DNA of 64,000 nt from Protopterus annectens (Eukaryota; Chordata; Ceratodontiformes; Protopteridae): positions 607,699,136 through 607,763,135 of the forward strand of contig NC_056748.1 in the NCBI RefSeq assembly GCF_019279795.1, written 5' to 3'. The notes below the pieces were generated by a model. That model saw only the letters and a list, made by a program, of their open reading frames with translations, ran no database searches and was not told the origin of the DNA. The position numbers and the translations under genes are program-made. Positions within the stretch are counted from its first letter, which is position 1, and each line of letters opens with the position of its first letter. Positions 1 to 11,044 of the stretch are shown here, piece by piece.

Positions 1-480
1 GGAGGGCGCACCCGGGATAGATTACTGTAGAGGAGAGGGAGACAGCACTGACTTAGTTAATATTGCAGATGTAGAGGGGAAAGGTAGAAGGTAAGGGATG
101 TTTAGAGAGGAAGGGAGGGTGTAACAAAGCACAGAAGTAGAGAGAGGCTATGATTAGATGAGGCTGGAGCAAGTATGTAGAGGAAGATTAGGTTTAGGGG
201 ATTAACAATGGAAAGCAGACATTATGCTATGAACAATACAAGTTAGGCAATATAGACTCCATTAAATAGAACAAAACATTCATTCAGCAGTTGAGCATGC
301 TATCAGTGACCTTAGTCCATTTGAGAGGACAGGGTTATACAGCAGTAGAGCCAAATACAAACAGCAGAAAGCAAGGGGTAAATTATAAAGTAATACCATA
401 AAATCTCTAAACAGTGCAATATATAGTGCTCAACAGACTAAGACAGTAAACTACGATATGTTCATGCTGTGCAATAACTT
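1..480. other. Purine-rich unassigned DNA; first bases resemble the 143-bp minisatellite unit
   Basis: No coding similarity is recognised. The first ~25 bases (GGAGGG, then CACCCGGGATAGATTA) resemble the end of the minisatellite unit found at 2.1-2.7 kb (GGGAGGGAGCACCCGGGATG), so the window may open inside another copy of that repeat. The rest is A/G-rich and has no convincing ORF. Confidence 0.4.
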
Positions 481-484
481 GTGC

Positions 485-1190
485 TGAACAGTTTTCAAAA
501 CAGTTTTCAGATCAATATAAAAGCCGTGTGGTGCCCTTATAGCAACAAATGGAAAAGAAAAATAGCTGCTAAGCCAGTAATTAAGCTAAAGGCTCTAGTA
601 GGATCATTGATCCACCTTAAAAGAGAAATAAAGGCCTTCAACGATATCCGTTCATTGGCATCCTTTTAGCAAAACTTCTGGAGAGGGGACTAGGCCAGCA
701 AAGTGCAACAGTCGAGCCCTGTATACTCAGACTAAAGTAATGCAGCTGACATCAATATAAAAAGAGACCCACTCATCCCAAAAAGCAGCTTACAGCTGCT
801 AAGCCAGTAATTAACCTAAGCAAAGGGCAAATGACACAGTACAAAGCAAGCAGTCAAACAGTACAGTATATAGGGCAAAAACAGTCCAGAAAACCATGTA
901 GAAGCTGTGCGGAGCCCTTATAGTTACAAATGGAAAGAAAAATGGTGCTAAACCTGATTTTAAGTAGAAGGCTTGAAGGGGGATTGTTATTCCACCTTAA
1001 GAGGCTGTCCAGCATTCAGCAATACACTTTGATTGGTGCCCTTTTAACAGGACATCATTACACCAGGTTTCTAGTCGTGACAAGCCAGCAGTATTCAATC
1101 AAGCCCCTTGTACCCATACTAAATGAATGCAGCATTAGTCAGTATAGAAAAGAGGCCCACTCATCCCAAAAGCAGCTTGCAGAGGTCAAA
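485..1190. repeat. Diverged tandem duplication, unit about 381-387 bp
   Basis: Two copies of a block lie head to tail. The markers are GTGGTGCCCTTATAGCAACA near 525 against GCGGAGCCCTTATAGTTACA near 907, and CCCACTCATCCCAAAA near 768 against 1155, giving offsets of 381-387 bp. Inside the first unit, GCTGCTAAGCCAGTAATTAA occurs near 565 and again near 796. The 140-residue open frame at 930-1352 runs through the second unit. It shows no family resemblance and looks like a chance frame. The block could be a satellite or a LINE untranslated region; I cannot tell which. Confidence 0.6.
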
Positions 1191-2090
1191 AACACATGTA
1201 GGTCACAGATAAATGAAGCCATCAGCACAAGGCCAACAATAACCTTACAACACAGTTACAAACATTGCATTGGAGTGATAGCCATCAGCACAATGCCATC
1301 TATATCCCTAAAAACACAGTTACAAGTAAAAACACAGAGTTTAGCACAATAGTTGCTTAGATGCTTGCAAATGATAGACAGATATGCTGAAAAGACCTAC
1401 CGGGAGGTGAAAACAAGCAGCCTAAACCACCAGACCAGCACAGAGGAGCTGTGGATGCTCAGGACAGGATTTAAAAATGGCACCACAGTCATTGGGAGAT
1501 ATAAGTAAACTCCAGGAGGAAACTAGCTATGGGGGAGGGGATAGGTGGAGGGAAGGTGGTTGAACTAGAGGGGTAGAAGGTAGGAGGGACTAAAGGGGTG
1601 GAAAGTTAGTAAGAAGAAAAGTTCCAGGAGGGGGAGGGCTTAATAGAGGTGAGTATGGCAGAAAAAGTATCAGCAAAGAGCAGTTTAAAGGCTGTAGTTG
1701 GAAGGTATGAGCTAAATATTTCCAGCCAGAAAATGAAGGCTGCCTTTACAGAGGGTGGTTTAGCAGTGGGGGGGGGGGGGAGAATATATTTACAATCTAA
1801 GGATATTAACTCACAAACAACTGTTTGTGAAAAAATAAAACTTGTTGGGATTATAAAGAATATCTAGGATTTATATTGGTAGATGCTGCCACATAATGGT
1901 AGAAGGATATAGCAAACAGCAGGGATAGTTGGACCAGTCTTAGGTTTAAATATATTCAAGGGTAGTGATAACAGGAGGAGAAGAGGGCAAACGGTCTGCA
2001 ATAGGCTGCTAGAACCCGCACATGGGAGGGCAGACTAACTCTAGAGATAGTACAAGTCTACATTTAATTAATATTAAGCAACATACATTT
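1190..2090. other. Unassigned purine-rich DNA
   Basis: G/A-rich sequence with short G runs (for example near 1770). No protein family, SINE promoter box or terminal repeat is recognised. It lies between the 385-bp duplication and the 143-bp minisatellite and may belong to the same element. Confidence 0.4.
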
Positions 2091-2690
2091 ACACAATCTT
2101 GTTGGGGGGGGGGGTCTTCTCAGTAGTATTTTTCTAAGTACCAGGCAACTTGGCCAATTCAGGGTGTCTTCAGGTGATGGCCGGAGGTATTCCTTTTGTG
2201 TTTAAAGCAGGGAGGGAGCACCTGGGATGGATTAATTTATACAATCTTATGGGGGGTTCTTCTCAGTAGTATTTTTCTAAGTACCAGGCAAGCTGGTCAA
2301 TTCAGGGTGTCTTCAGGTGATGGCCGGAGGTATTCCTTTTGCGTTAAAGCAGAGAGGAAGCACCTGGGATGAATTAATTTGCACAATCTTGTTGAGGGGT
2401 CTTCTCAGTAGTATTTTTCTAAGTACCAGGCAAGCTGGCCAATTCAGGGTGTCTTCAGGTGATAGCCGGAGGTATTCCTTTTGCATTTAAAGCAGGGAGG
2501 GAGCACCCGGGATGGGTTCATTGACACAATCTTGTTGGGGGGTCTTCTCAGTAGAATTTTTCTAAGTACCAGGCAAGCTGGCCAATTCAGAGTGTCTTCA
2601 GGTGATGGCTGGATGTATTCCTTTTGCGTTTAAAGCAGGGAGGGAGCAGCCAGGATGGATTAATTTACACAATCTTGTTGGGTGGTCTTC
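2091..2690. repeat. Minisatellite, ~143-bp unit, about 4 copies
   Basis: The marker ACACAATCTT occurs at about 2091, 2239, 2381, 2523 and 2667, a spacing of 142-148 bp. Each unit carries GTCTTCTCAGTAG, TTCTAAGTACCAGGCAA, a GGTGTCTTCAGGTGAT block and GGGAGGGAGCACC. Units differ by a few substitutions and by the length of a G run. The array abuts the 3' side of the minus-strand L1/Tx1 remnant, so it may be that element's 3' UTR expansion. Confidence 0.85.
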
Positions 2691-2699
2691 TCTTGTTGT

Positions 2700-3335
2700 T
2701 ATTCTTCTTAAGGACCTACATCCAAAATTCTACTCTGTCCTTAGTTCTCAAATTCCCACTCCTCCACAATTTTATCATCATTACATCATCCCTTTCCACT
2801 ATGAGTTATAATCTTCTGCTTGTGTTATATACATTAGTCTTACCTGCATAGCTCTAAATTATCCCTTCAGATCAGGTAATCCTAACTACCTTGTTTTACG
2901 GACAAAATCAACTTATCCCACTTAAACCTTGGCCTCTTCCCCATCCAAATAAATTCCTTCATCGCTTTATTAATTATGGTCCACAATTTGTCTTCTAGTT
3001 TCAAAAATACACCTGACCTGTATGTAAAACTAAAGGGACAAGAAACAGTTTCACTGCTAGTATCTTACTATCTATAGCCATAATCAAGAGTTTCCATTTT
3101 CTTAATCTTTTGTTTAATTTCTTCCCACATATCCTTAACTGCCATAAAGCAATCCTTTATTAATCCATACACCTAAATACTTTATCTTGTGATTTCCCCA
3201 TAAATATGGGAAGTGATAAATCCGTTCATTTGTGGGTAAATAGTTTACTCCTATAGCTTTTGTTTTATCTTCATTTTTTCAGATTAAATGCATGCCCAAG
3301 TCATCTGCTTACTTTCTTCACTGTTGTTATTACAA
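2700..3335 (-). pseudogene. L1/Tx1-type LINE RT C-terminal remnant
   Basis: Conceptual minus-strand translation in broken frames shows KYLGVWINKG near 3190-3150. Further on it reads INKAMKEFIWMGKRPRFKWD near 2990-2930, followed by a stretch resembling the KQGGLGLPDL segment. This order (YLGV, then F.W.GK.PR, then GGLGLP) is the end of the RT of the L1/Tx1 clade. Multiple frameshifts and stops make it a dead remnant. It is 5'-truncated near 3335. The 143-bp minisatellite follows on its 3' side. Confidence 0.65.
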
Positions 3336-3610
3336 AAGGATTACAGATAATAACAGTTATTGTCAGAGAGTCCACCTAGGGTTACCCAGATGTTTACTGG
3401 TAGTCTTAGAAATACCAGGATGCACCATTAGTCTAGTCAAACAGGTAACTTTTATTCTCAGTAGCATGCCAGCTCAACAGAAACAGTGTTAATACTCCAA
3501 GCATCTCTTGCCAACTGATTCTAGCTTAAAAATTGGAAGGTATTACGGACTATGTTAGTCTTAAAAGGACATAACTGTACATTAGTTTTAAAATGGTAAT
3601 GGCTATATTT
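3335..3610. other. Unassigned spacer between two LINE remnants
   Basis: About 275 bases between the 5' break of the L1/Tx1 remnant and the 3' terminus of CR1-A. I see no coding similarity, promoter box or terminal repeat in it. Confidence 0.4.
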
Positions 3611-4696
3611 CATGTAGGTTCATAGGTGTTTACTAGGCTAACAACCACTGGGGCCTTAAAAAGTCTACCCATGCAGCCCAAATTTACCCCATGAGTGGTT
3701 GTGCCTTAGAGGTTATTTTAAGGGCTGTATGTTATTTAGGGCATGATTTAATAGCAGTCTCTGTCCAACAGAGACACAGGTGTTACACCAGGGTGAATTT
3801 CCAGTTTCACATACAGTGGCCAGGTTGTGCATGAATATGGTTAGGGAAGGGCTCTGCTTCACATGAATGGGAGGCCTATTCCAAAGTATGGGAATTCTCT
3901 AACATACATACCTGCTCTTCCAGCATGTCCTATTAAAGTCGCAAAAAAAGTTTAAAACCTTAGATCTAGTAGTTCTGGTGCTGTTCATTTTGTGGATATG
4001 CAAAAGATCCATCAGAGCAGGATCCAAGGGCGCCTTGCATGCCAGGCATAACTCACCTCTCAGCAGTCTTTAGGAAACAAACTACAGAGACAGGGTTTTG
4101 AGGCTATCTGCATATGTCATTGTGTTTTCTCACTATAATTTTGTGAAGAATCTCTGTTGACATTCCAGTTGTTGCATGTGTCTGCTCAGGTACATACTGA
4201 AGGGGTATTGTACTCAAAGATGGGTCTGATAAGGGCTGAGTACAGTGGCATGATGATTTCTCTGGACCTAGATGCCATGCCCTACTTGAAATGATTTTCT
4301 TACTACCTTAGAAACATGTTGGTCAAAAGCCAGGTTACAATCTACATGAGTTTCCAAATCCCTGACAACTGTGTCTACTTTTAGAAGTGTATTATCAGTG
4401 AGGCAGTTTCACTGGGTGGCTGATTTCCCAAAATATACTGTTATGCATTTCTTGGCATTGAGTTTTAAGCTGTGGCTTTGGCACCTGTCATCTGCCTGTG
4501 TTAGACCTTCCTATAAGATGTTAGTATGTTGGGGAGTTTCTCCGATTGCTCCTAGCTTGAAATAATCTGCAAAATTGGTAATCCAGAGACTTTTGACATT
4601 GGCCTTGACTTCTGAAAAATAGATGCCTAAGAGGAGCCGACCCAGCACAGAGCCCTGGGGGACTCTACTAGTGACCAATCTCTTTGTAGTGATAGT

Positions 4697-5008
4697 CTAG
4701 TCAATCTTAATTTCCTGGATCCTTTCTGTGAGCCAGCTGGCTATCCAGCGAATTACATAGGGGTTTATGCCTAATTTCATGAGTTTGTTTACAGTGCCAG
4801 AGTGGAGTATTGTATCAAATGCCTTAGCTAGGTCAAAGTAGGCAGTATGCACCATTTTGCCCTCATCCATTGTATTGGTGACCTTCTCATAGTAGTCCAC
4901 CAGGTTCAGTAAGCATGACCTGCCTTTGATGAAACCAAATTGTGTTGGTTTCAGTGTCTGAAGGCTTCCAATGTCATTGTTAATCATTTCTATGATAATT
5001 GTTTCCAT
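4697..5008 (-). pseudogene. CR1-A reverse transcriptase fragment (palm, part)
   Basis: A 103-codon open segment of CR1-A ORF2. It carries the GRSCLLNLVDYY motif and YFDLAKAFDTI, which holds the first RT catalytic Asp (FDLAKAFD). It then reads WIASWLTERIQEIKI. This matches the CR1/L2 RT order between fingers and palm. It is in register with the homologous CR1-E segment at 43,279-43,070 (GRSCLLNLVDFF). The FADD catalytic box lies in another frame further downstream. It is not expected to be functional. Confidence 0.8.
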
Positions 5009-6275
5009 GGCTTTGCATATGAAACTAGTCAGATAATAGGTCTGTAATTCTTAAGATCCATTGATGGTCTGCCCTTTGCAGAGGGATGACATTTGTCTTC
5101 CATTTGTTTGGCATGAATTCTGTGTGGAGGCTGTGATTGAATAGTGACTCCAATGGCCCTGGTAGGTCATATTTCAAGCTTCTTAAGAGGCATCATGAGA
5201 TATTATCAGGATCCATCAAAGCTGTATTCTTGGCCTTAGAGAGAACATCTAAGAGTTGCTCCATACTGATAGTTGGAGGAGTTATATTAAAGGAGTTTCC
5301 TGTAGGTAGCTGTGGGGGGGGGGGGGTTAAACTTCAAGCTGAATTTGTCAGCTAGAAGATTTGCTATATTTCCTGGTTCTGTGAACATGGCTGCATTTAC
5401 CAACAGTTTGATACACTTTGTGTGCTGCCTTTGAGGTTTCGACCATAGCTAAAGAAGGCCCTATGGTTGTCCTTGACCAGAGATGCTATCTTTACCTCAA
5501 AATATGGTTTGTTGGACTTAGTCTTCTTAGTTGTCTATTCAGTTTAATGAAAGAGTTTTTATCTTTTTTGGTGTTACACTTTCTAATGTTACCTTTGACT
5601 TCTTTCTTTTTGATGTACAACCTGTTAAATTTTGGATTCCACCAGGCTGGTGTGTTTTTTTGAGTTACTTCTGATAGGTAGAGGAGCTTCTATGCAATCA
5701 CTCATATTGCTGTACAAGGCTTCTGTGAATAGTTTCATATAGGGTTCTATGTTATCTGTGTTTGGAGGGGCTTGAAAGTTTGGCAGGTTATCACTTAACA
5801 AAAGGTTGTTTGTCTTGGAGAAGTTTCTAACTGTCACAGTGTTTTCTTATTTTGAAGGAGACTGCTTTGTGGTCTAACCTTACCACAAGATGGCATCAGG
5901 AGTGCAGAGAGTAACAGGTCCAGAATGTTTGCACCTCTAGCAGGCATATGCACTATCTGGTCCAGGATGTTTGTGTTTACAAAGTCTAGGAATCTCTGCA
6001 CTTGCAAATTTGGGGTCATGTAGGATTCCCAGTTTATAGAGGGGTAATTAAAGTTCCCTCTGAGTATGGTATTTGGCTAAATGGTGAGTGTCTCCAATAA
6101 GTCTAAGTATGAGCTATGGGTTTCAAGAAACATATAGGATGACCTATAGTTTGCTAGGATATTATATGGGATTTTGTATTTTGGCAATCTGGAAGCAGAA
6201 GAACTCCAGTGTGTCATCCTGTTTAACCAACGTGGAGATATGTTTGTTATTGATGTAGAATGAGGCACCTCCACT

Positions 6276-6458
6276 CAGGAGTGGCCTTAGGTCAACTGGT
6301 GCCCTAGGCAAAAGGGCTCCACAGCGCCCCACACCACACCACACCACCTGGTGCCCCCATCCTGGTCTACCTACACCAAATAAATACTGGAAAAGAGCCC
6401 CTAATAGAGCAGCTCCCTAGGCGGCCGCCTAGTTGGCCTATGCCTAAGGCCAGCCATG
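6276..6458. mobile_element. hAT-type MITE inserted in CR1-A, 183 bp
   Basis: The ends are inverted: CAGGAGTGGCCTTAGG on the left and, reverse-complemented, CATGGCTGGCCTTAGG on the right. A perfect 8-bp target duplication CCTCCACT sits at 6268-6275 and 6459-6466. Eight-bp TSDs and CA-starting TIRs are typical of hAT. The interior is GC-rich, holds a NotI-like GCGGCCGC, and has no coding capacity. It interrupts the CR1-A endonuclease region, so it is younger than CR1-A. Confidence 0.85.
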
Positions 6459-7375
6459 CCTCCACTTTTAGTCCCTGTCTGTACAGTTGCTGGTCTAAAT
6501 GTGTGGAAGGCACTGAAGCTTTGCACTGTATGGGGTGCTCTCTGTAGCTTTAAACCATGTTTCAGCATTTGCACAAATGTCTGCATTCTCCGTGGTGAGG
6601 AGAGATTTGAAAAAGTAGAGCTTGTTTCAACTCCTAGCATTGAGCAGTAACACTTTTAGATTTCCTTGAGTAGATTTTGCTATGTAGAAAGTTTTGTCAA
6701 GTTTGGCATTGCCTAAAAAAGGCTCTATGGGGGAGCAGAATGTTTTAGCCAATATTTGAAAGCCTAGATGGGACAGATGCAGTCCATTCTAGCAAATATT
6801 GTGGTTTTTAACCATGTCATCCCATACTGACAAATATTGTACTTCACCCTCTACAGAATGACACAAAAAATAAGCCAAATATTAAAGTCAATTTTCTTCT
6901 GTTCATATTGTTGCATCATCCTTGATGAGGTAGAATGCTGGTCAGTGCAAGGCACATACCAGCCTGTGACACTTAGTCCAAGAGCTCCATAATATTTGTC
7001 TTCATATAGTTTAGCAAGGTATATTTCAGGTCATTTATGCCTACATGGACTATGACTGAATCATACTGGTACCTGTGATGCAGTGACTTGAGTGCATGTG
7101 TAACATGGCACATCCTGGCCCCTGATAGACCACTGACCATTATTTTCTCCTTGTTCAGCCTGGTGAATGAGGTAGCAGTATGTTGTCCAATGGAGTTCCC
7201 TACGACTTGGCAGTGTATGGCTTGCCATATGGGCTTGGTAGTTGAGGCTGCAGTGGGTGTGGCTATATGTGCAGTGTTAATTGTTGTTTTTATTGAGTGA
7301 TCTCAGGTTTGCTGAGGATAATTTTTGCAGGTGAAATGTCTGGGAGATCATTTCAGTGCCTCAGCAAAAGTAGGT

Positions 7376-7615
7376 CTATATGTGGGGTATGGTGGGTGTA
7401 GCATGTGTGTTTCTGACAACCATGTTGGTATTACTACTGTTTGTATGTGAGTGTTTTGCCTCTAGGGACATTGTGTATATAAATCTCTCACATACTGCAT
7501 TTGCTTCACTGAGGATTAGATGGTTGTCAGTGAACATTAGACAATTGCTACATTGTCCCAATATACCTATATCCACCAAACTGGCTGTGGAGAAATTGGG
7601 AAGGTGCATATCCAT
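7376..7615 (-). pseudogene. CR1-A ORF1 N-terminal zinc-ribbon-like segment
   Basis: A 79-codon minus-strand frame containing GILGQCSNCLMF, about 17 residues, then VCERF. The same segment in CR1-E reads GILRQCSNCFMY and CKRC, so the family ancestor had a Cx2C...Cx2C zinc-ribbon-like module at the ORF1 start. Here the second Cys pair is incomplete. CR1 ORF1 proteins of other vertebrates combine such an N-terminal module with an esterase. Position and order agree with that. Confidence 0.7.
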
Positions 7616-7788
7616 GATGTCATGTCCTTTACTAGTTGAGCTACAAGAGTGTGGTGCATGAGGTATTAATAGTGGGCTGACTAAGGGTGCTTTTCTGGCT
7701 AGAGACTAGACTAGGCTACTTAATACTAAATTCAAGGGGCAGTCCTACTCAATGCACAAACTAGCTGCTCTGTGCTACTCACATAGCC

Positions 7789-8060
7789 AGTGTTAAATAC
7801 CCGCTGAACCTGTGGCCGCAGGGAGTTACCAATTATATCCCTGCAAACGAGGACCCCCATGCAGCAGCTGCCTGTATCTCTGTCTCCTTTTTCATTGCTC
7901 ATCACGGTACCTTGTGGATGTCCGTATGTGCTGGATCGCAAAGTTTTTTCCATTTTTTTTTTTTTTTTTTTGTTAACTTGACTGTAAGCTGCAATCAATC
8001 AGGTCTGTTTCAGTGAAGCAAGCTACAGCAGCCAGGGAAGTTTTTTTTGTTTGTTTTTAA
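7789..8060 (+). repeat. Unassigned dispersed repeat R1, copy a
   Basis: Aligns over about 270 bp with 13,897-14,220. Shared landmarks are GCAGGGAG, a CCCATGCAGCAGC block, a CTTTGTTC/TTTTTCATTG stretch, TTTTTTCCATTTTTT, and a CAATCA...TCTGCTTCAGTGAAGCAAG block. Both copies have the same orientation. It has no coding similarity and no readable A or B box. It could be part of an LTR or an untranslated region; the family is unknown. Confidence 0.65.
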
Positions 8061-8590
8061 TTTTGCTGTAGTCATTACTCTGCCAAACAGTGCTAGCTTA
8101 TTTCTGCTGCATGCTTAGTGTAAAATTTGTTTGTTCCATTAAGTGAATGGTATTCTTCGATTTAACATTCATCCGTAAATCTTTACCAGCACTAACATTT
8201 GATGGTGTGTTAGGGGAAGGCGATTTTCTCATGAATCAGCCAGGGAATTAACTGTGCTTCCCCTGTATCCTGTTTCACTGTTTATCTGCTACACCTCTGA
8301 AGTACCCATTTCAGTTTGCAGTTACTGTGTACTTCAGTCTGAATTCTTTCACTTTCCATGTTCCCTGTGAGTCATTCACACTGGTTAGATGGCATTTGAG
8401 CACATTCTGCTTGTTGTTACCTAGTGGAGTGCAAAAGTGGAACAACTGTGATCAGTGATACAGCATTATATTTTTTTAACCCAAGAGTCCTTACTGACTG
8501 CAGTGGCAATTCTAGTCAAAATATAAATGACATACCAGGTATTTACTCCATTTGTAACTTGCCTGCCTGATACTTCTATGTTTTGTGAAA
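8060..8590. other. Unassigned DNA
   Basis: About 530 bases between repeat R1a and the RLE-LINE 3' fragment. No recognisable element, promoter box or coding frame is seen. Confidence 0.4.
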
Positions 8591-8897
8591 GGCAGAAGAA
8601 GATTTTTCTACTCTGTTTAATTTCTCCATATCTTTTGGGTTTCTAATACCATGATGGGAATGGACCCCATTCCCAAGTCAGGGTCTAATTAAAGTTCACA
8701 AAATTAGTATTGTTTCAGTCTTTGATGTTGGCCTGAAGTGCTTTTTGCAGCACCTACAATGTGCCCAGAAATGACTCCTGTAGTTCATACAGAGTTAAAT
8801 GTATAGGTACCATGTCTAAATATAACTGTAGATTCTTTTAGACCCTGTCGCTCCTACCACTATTGGATCATAGGTCTCAATCTTCCATCTCCAAAAT
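8590..8897 (-). pseudogene. RLE-type LINE 3' end, left half of a split copy
   Basis: Aligns with 22,150-22,455 of the longer RLE-LINE copy. Shared landmarks are TTTCTAATACCATGA against TTTCTAGTACCATGA, CAATGTGC, and CTACCACTATTGGA against CTACTACTATTGGA. In the longer copy this stretch encodes the C-terminal restriction-like-endonuclease region and 3' UTR. Homology stops at about 8897 and resumes at about 13,649, so one old element has been split by inserted DNA. Confidence 0.75.
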
Positions 8898-9243
8898 AAG
8901 AAAGCATACTATGGCTAGTGCATTGGCCAAACACAATCAGGATAATCCAGGTCACATTTTCAAGTACATGGTAATTGACCAGGTGAAACCGGACATTAGG
9001 TAGGGTTTAACCCACTTACTGTGGAGAAAAAGGAGATAACTTGGCAGATGGTGCTTGATGCACACACATGGCCAGGATTTAATGAATACATCACAGTTAC
9101 TTGCATACTTAAGTTGAAATCTTTAACAAGATGAAATAGCGGGGTGAATTATTATTATTATTATTATACCTTATATTTATTACCATTTACTATCCCATAT
9201 ATATTTTTTATTAAATATAGACAACTATTTTAATTAGGTAGAC

Positions 9244-9288
<45 letters not shown>

Positions 9289-9458
9289 TGCTTTTTATGA
9301 GTTTAAGTATTGTGAAGGTACTAATAAGGATTTTTAAATACAAATATTAATATACTATGGTTACATTTTTTTTTATTTCTTTTAGGATATTCCATATGAT
9401 AGTAAAAATATGAAAACACATGAAAAGGAATACTTGATGGTTGCTGTTGCAGTTAGAA
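8898..9458. other. Inserted DNA left of the Penelope element
   Basis: Part of the 4.75 kb that splits the RLE-LINE. It holds an ATT repeat (9150-9168) and a (TA)n microsatellite (9246-9287). No coding similarity is seen. Before the Penelope insertion it was continuous with sequence starting at about 12,948. Confidence 0.5.
9246..9287. repeat. (TA)n microsatellite
   Basis: Twenty-one uninterrupted TA units in an AT-rich stretch. Confidence 0.98.
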
Positions 9459-9474
9459 CTGTTTTCTTATTTTA
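9459..9474. repeat. Target-site duplication of the Penelope element, left copy
   Basis: CTGTTTTCTTATTTTA, identical over 16 bp to 12,932-12,947. The two copies bracket the Penelope-like element exactly. Confidence 0.85.
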
Positions 9475-9662
9475 CTGAAGGAAAAGTCGGTAACGCTGTT
9501 GAATGGTTCACTCACCAAAAAACTGGAAATAGTAGAAGCAAGAGTGATGAACCAACCACCAGGAATAAGCAGCAGAGTTGTTCGTAAAACCACAAAAACT
9601 TCAGTTGAATAAGAAGGTAGTCCGTTGTAAAATCCAAACAATCCTTTATTGAGATACAGAGA

Positions 9663-9699
9663 ATAAGCGCTTTCACGTGGTAAATCCACGCTTCATCAG
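9663..9699 (-). ncRNA. Hammerhead-ribozyme-like motif in Penelope 3' region
   Basis: The minus strand reads CUGAUGA, a stem II of 6 bp (GCGUGG/CCACGU with one G-U pair) closed by loop AUUUA, then GAAA, then the self-complementary AGCGCU followed by UA. The order CUGAUGA, stem II, GAAA is the type I hammerhead core. The very short palindromic stem III suggests activity as a dimer, as reported for Penelope-associated hammerheads. Stem I pairing next to the core is weak by eye, so catalytic activity is uncertain. The motif lies just upstream of AATAAA at the element's 3' end. Confidence 0.6.
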
Positions 9700-11044
9700 A
9701 TATCATTAAAAAATGCAAAGATCCTGTTATTTATCCTACAAAACGCGGGAAATTAATTAAACAATTTCAAAGTTAAATCAGCTGAGTATATGTTGCTAAG
9801 CATTAAATGAGTGCTTTCATTATGCTGCAGAGATCTCATTGCTATGTAAACAAAACATAGCAAAATAGAATTAAAATTATCTACAAATATTAAGAAACCG
9901 CATCATATATCATGCTTCTCTGTATGTGTAACAATAGCTTATATTCCCATTTATAACTAGAAAACAATAACGTCAACTATCTGACAATTAAAGTACAAAG
10001 CCTTCCTTACGCTAAATCTCTCAAGAAACACACATAATAAAATCTCAGTGTCTGCTGAAGAAATCATCAAGACAAACCTATCTATCATTATAAACATAAT
10101 AGTCAGTGGAACCTGTACAAGTCCTGATTAAAAAATTTTTTATGTAAATAATTTCGAACCCTCAGTAAATATATAATAATTACGAGGACCCGGTTCGAGC
10201 TTAGCTTGTGTAAACTTGTAAATTTATATTGGCTTCAGCAGATAGTAGAAAACAAAAACTAAAACTAAGCTAGAAGCAAAGACTAAATCTGACTGAAGGG
10301 AAAACGGAGATGTTATCACGTTTTCTGAAACAACTCCTTAAAGTCAATGCTTCTAAACGCATGAAAATTAATATAAAAATATCATAAACATGTTAAAAGA
10401 ACAGAACACTAAATGCAAATCATTACTATAAAAGGAAGCTCTAACATTCAAGCATTCCTAAATCTTGAAAAAAATAATATATATATGCTATCAAGTAGGC
10501 TACATATCTCAGATGGCATTAATTGATATAGAGCCAACTATAGATGCATTAGTCTATTGGCTGTAACACAGATGCAAAATCAAACAGGCAAAAATAAACT
10601 ATAAGAAGCGCACTATAAAAAATACACTATGAAGACAAGACAAAAAACTTAAAGCAAAACCAAAAGCTATCAGCTATCAAGTTAGGATGAAGCTTAAAAA
10701 AGCTTAAAAATTACATGAATAAAACAAATATATAATTTAAAAAAACAAATCTATGTATCTAATAATGGGAATGTTCATAAAAAAGGGGATTAATATTATT
10801 GCTATCATTTATATAAAAATGCTTAAGCTAAGCATAAAATAATACAATAATTCTGAATATGTAACAACATTAATGAGTAAATGTCTAAAAAAGTATATAT
10901 GACTAAATGCTAGATCAAAAATGAAACATGAGAATTTTTTAAGACAAAACATGCCATATATTTCATTCATAACCTAACAAATATATCCAAATACATAGAT
11001 CCCAGCCTACAACGGCTGTATGTATGATGGTAAAAATTAATTAT

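Larger units (their letters stand above)
3613..7700 (-). pseudogene. CR1-type LINE, near full length, decayed (CR1-A)
   Basis: This CR1-clade non-LTR retrotransposon would encode ORF1 (zinc-ribbon-like plus SGNH esterase) and ORF2 (AP endonuclease plus RT). Reading the minus strand, a Cys segment with CSNC lies near 7560. An esterase block like VHVGINDL lies near 7045. An endonuclease start, interrupted by a MITE, lies near 6480-6240. An RT segment of 103 codons at 5008-4697 includes GFIKGRSCLLNLVDYYEKVT and YFDLAKAFDTI. The 3' end at 3613-3650 carries the family terminus with the GGTTCATAGG repeat. Stops and frameshifts are frequent, so it is older than CR1-D or CR1-E. The 5' limit is approximate. 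Confidence 0.85.

Noticed and set aside
930-1352. 140-codon frame as a gene
   Set aside because: It runs through the duplicated 385-bp block and beyond, and no protein family is recognisable.
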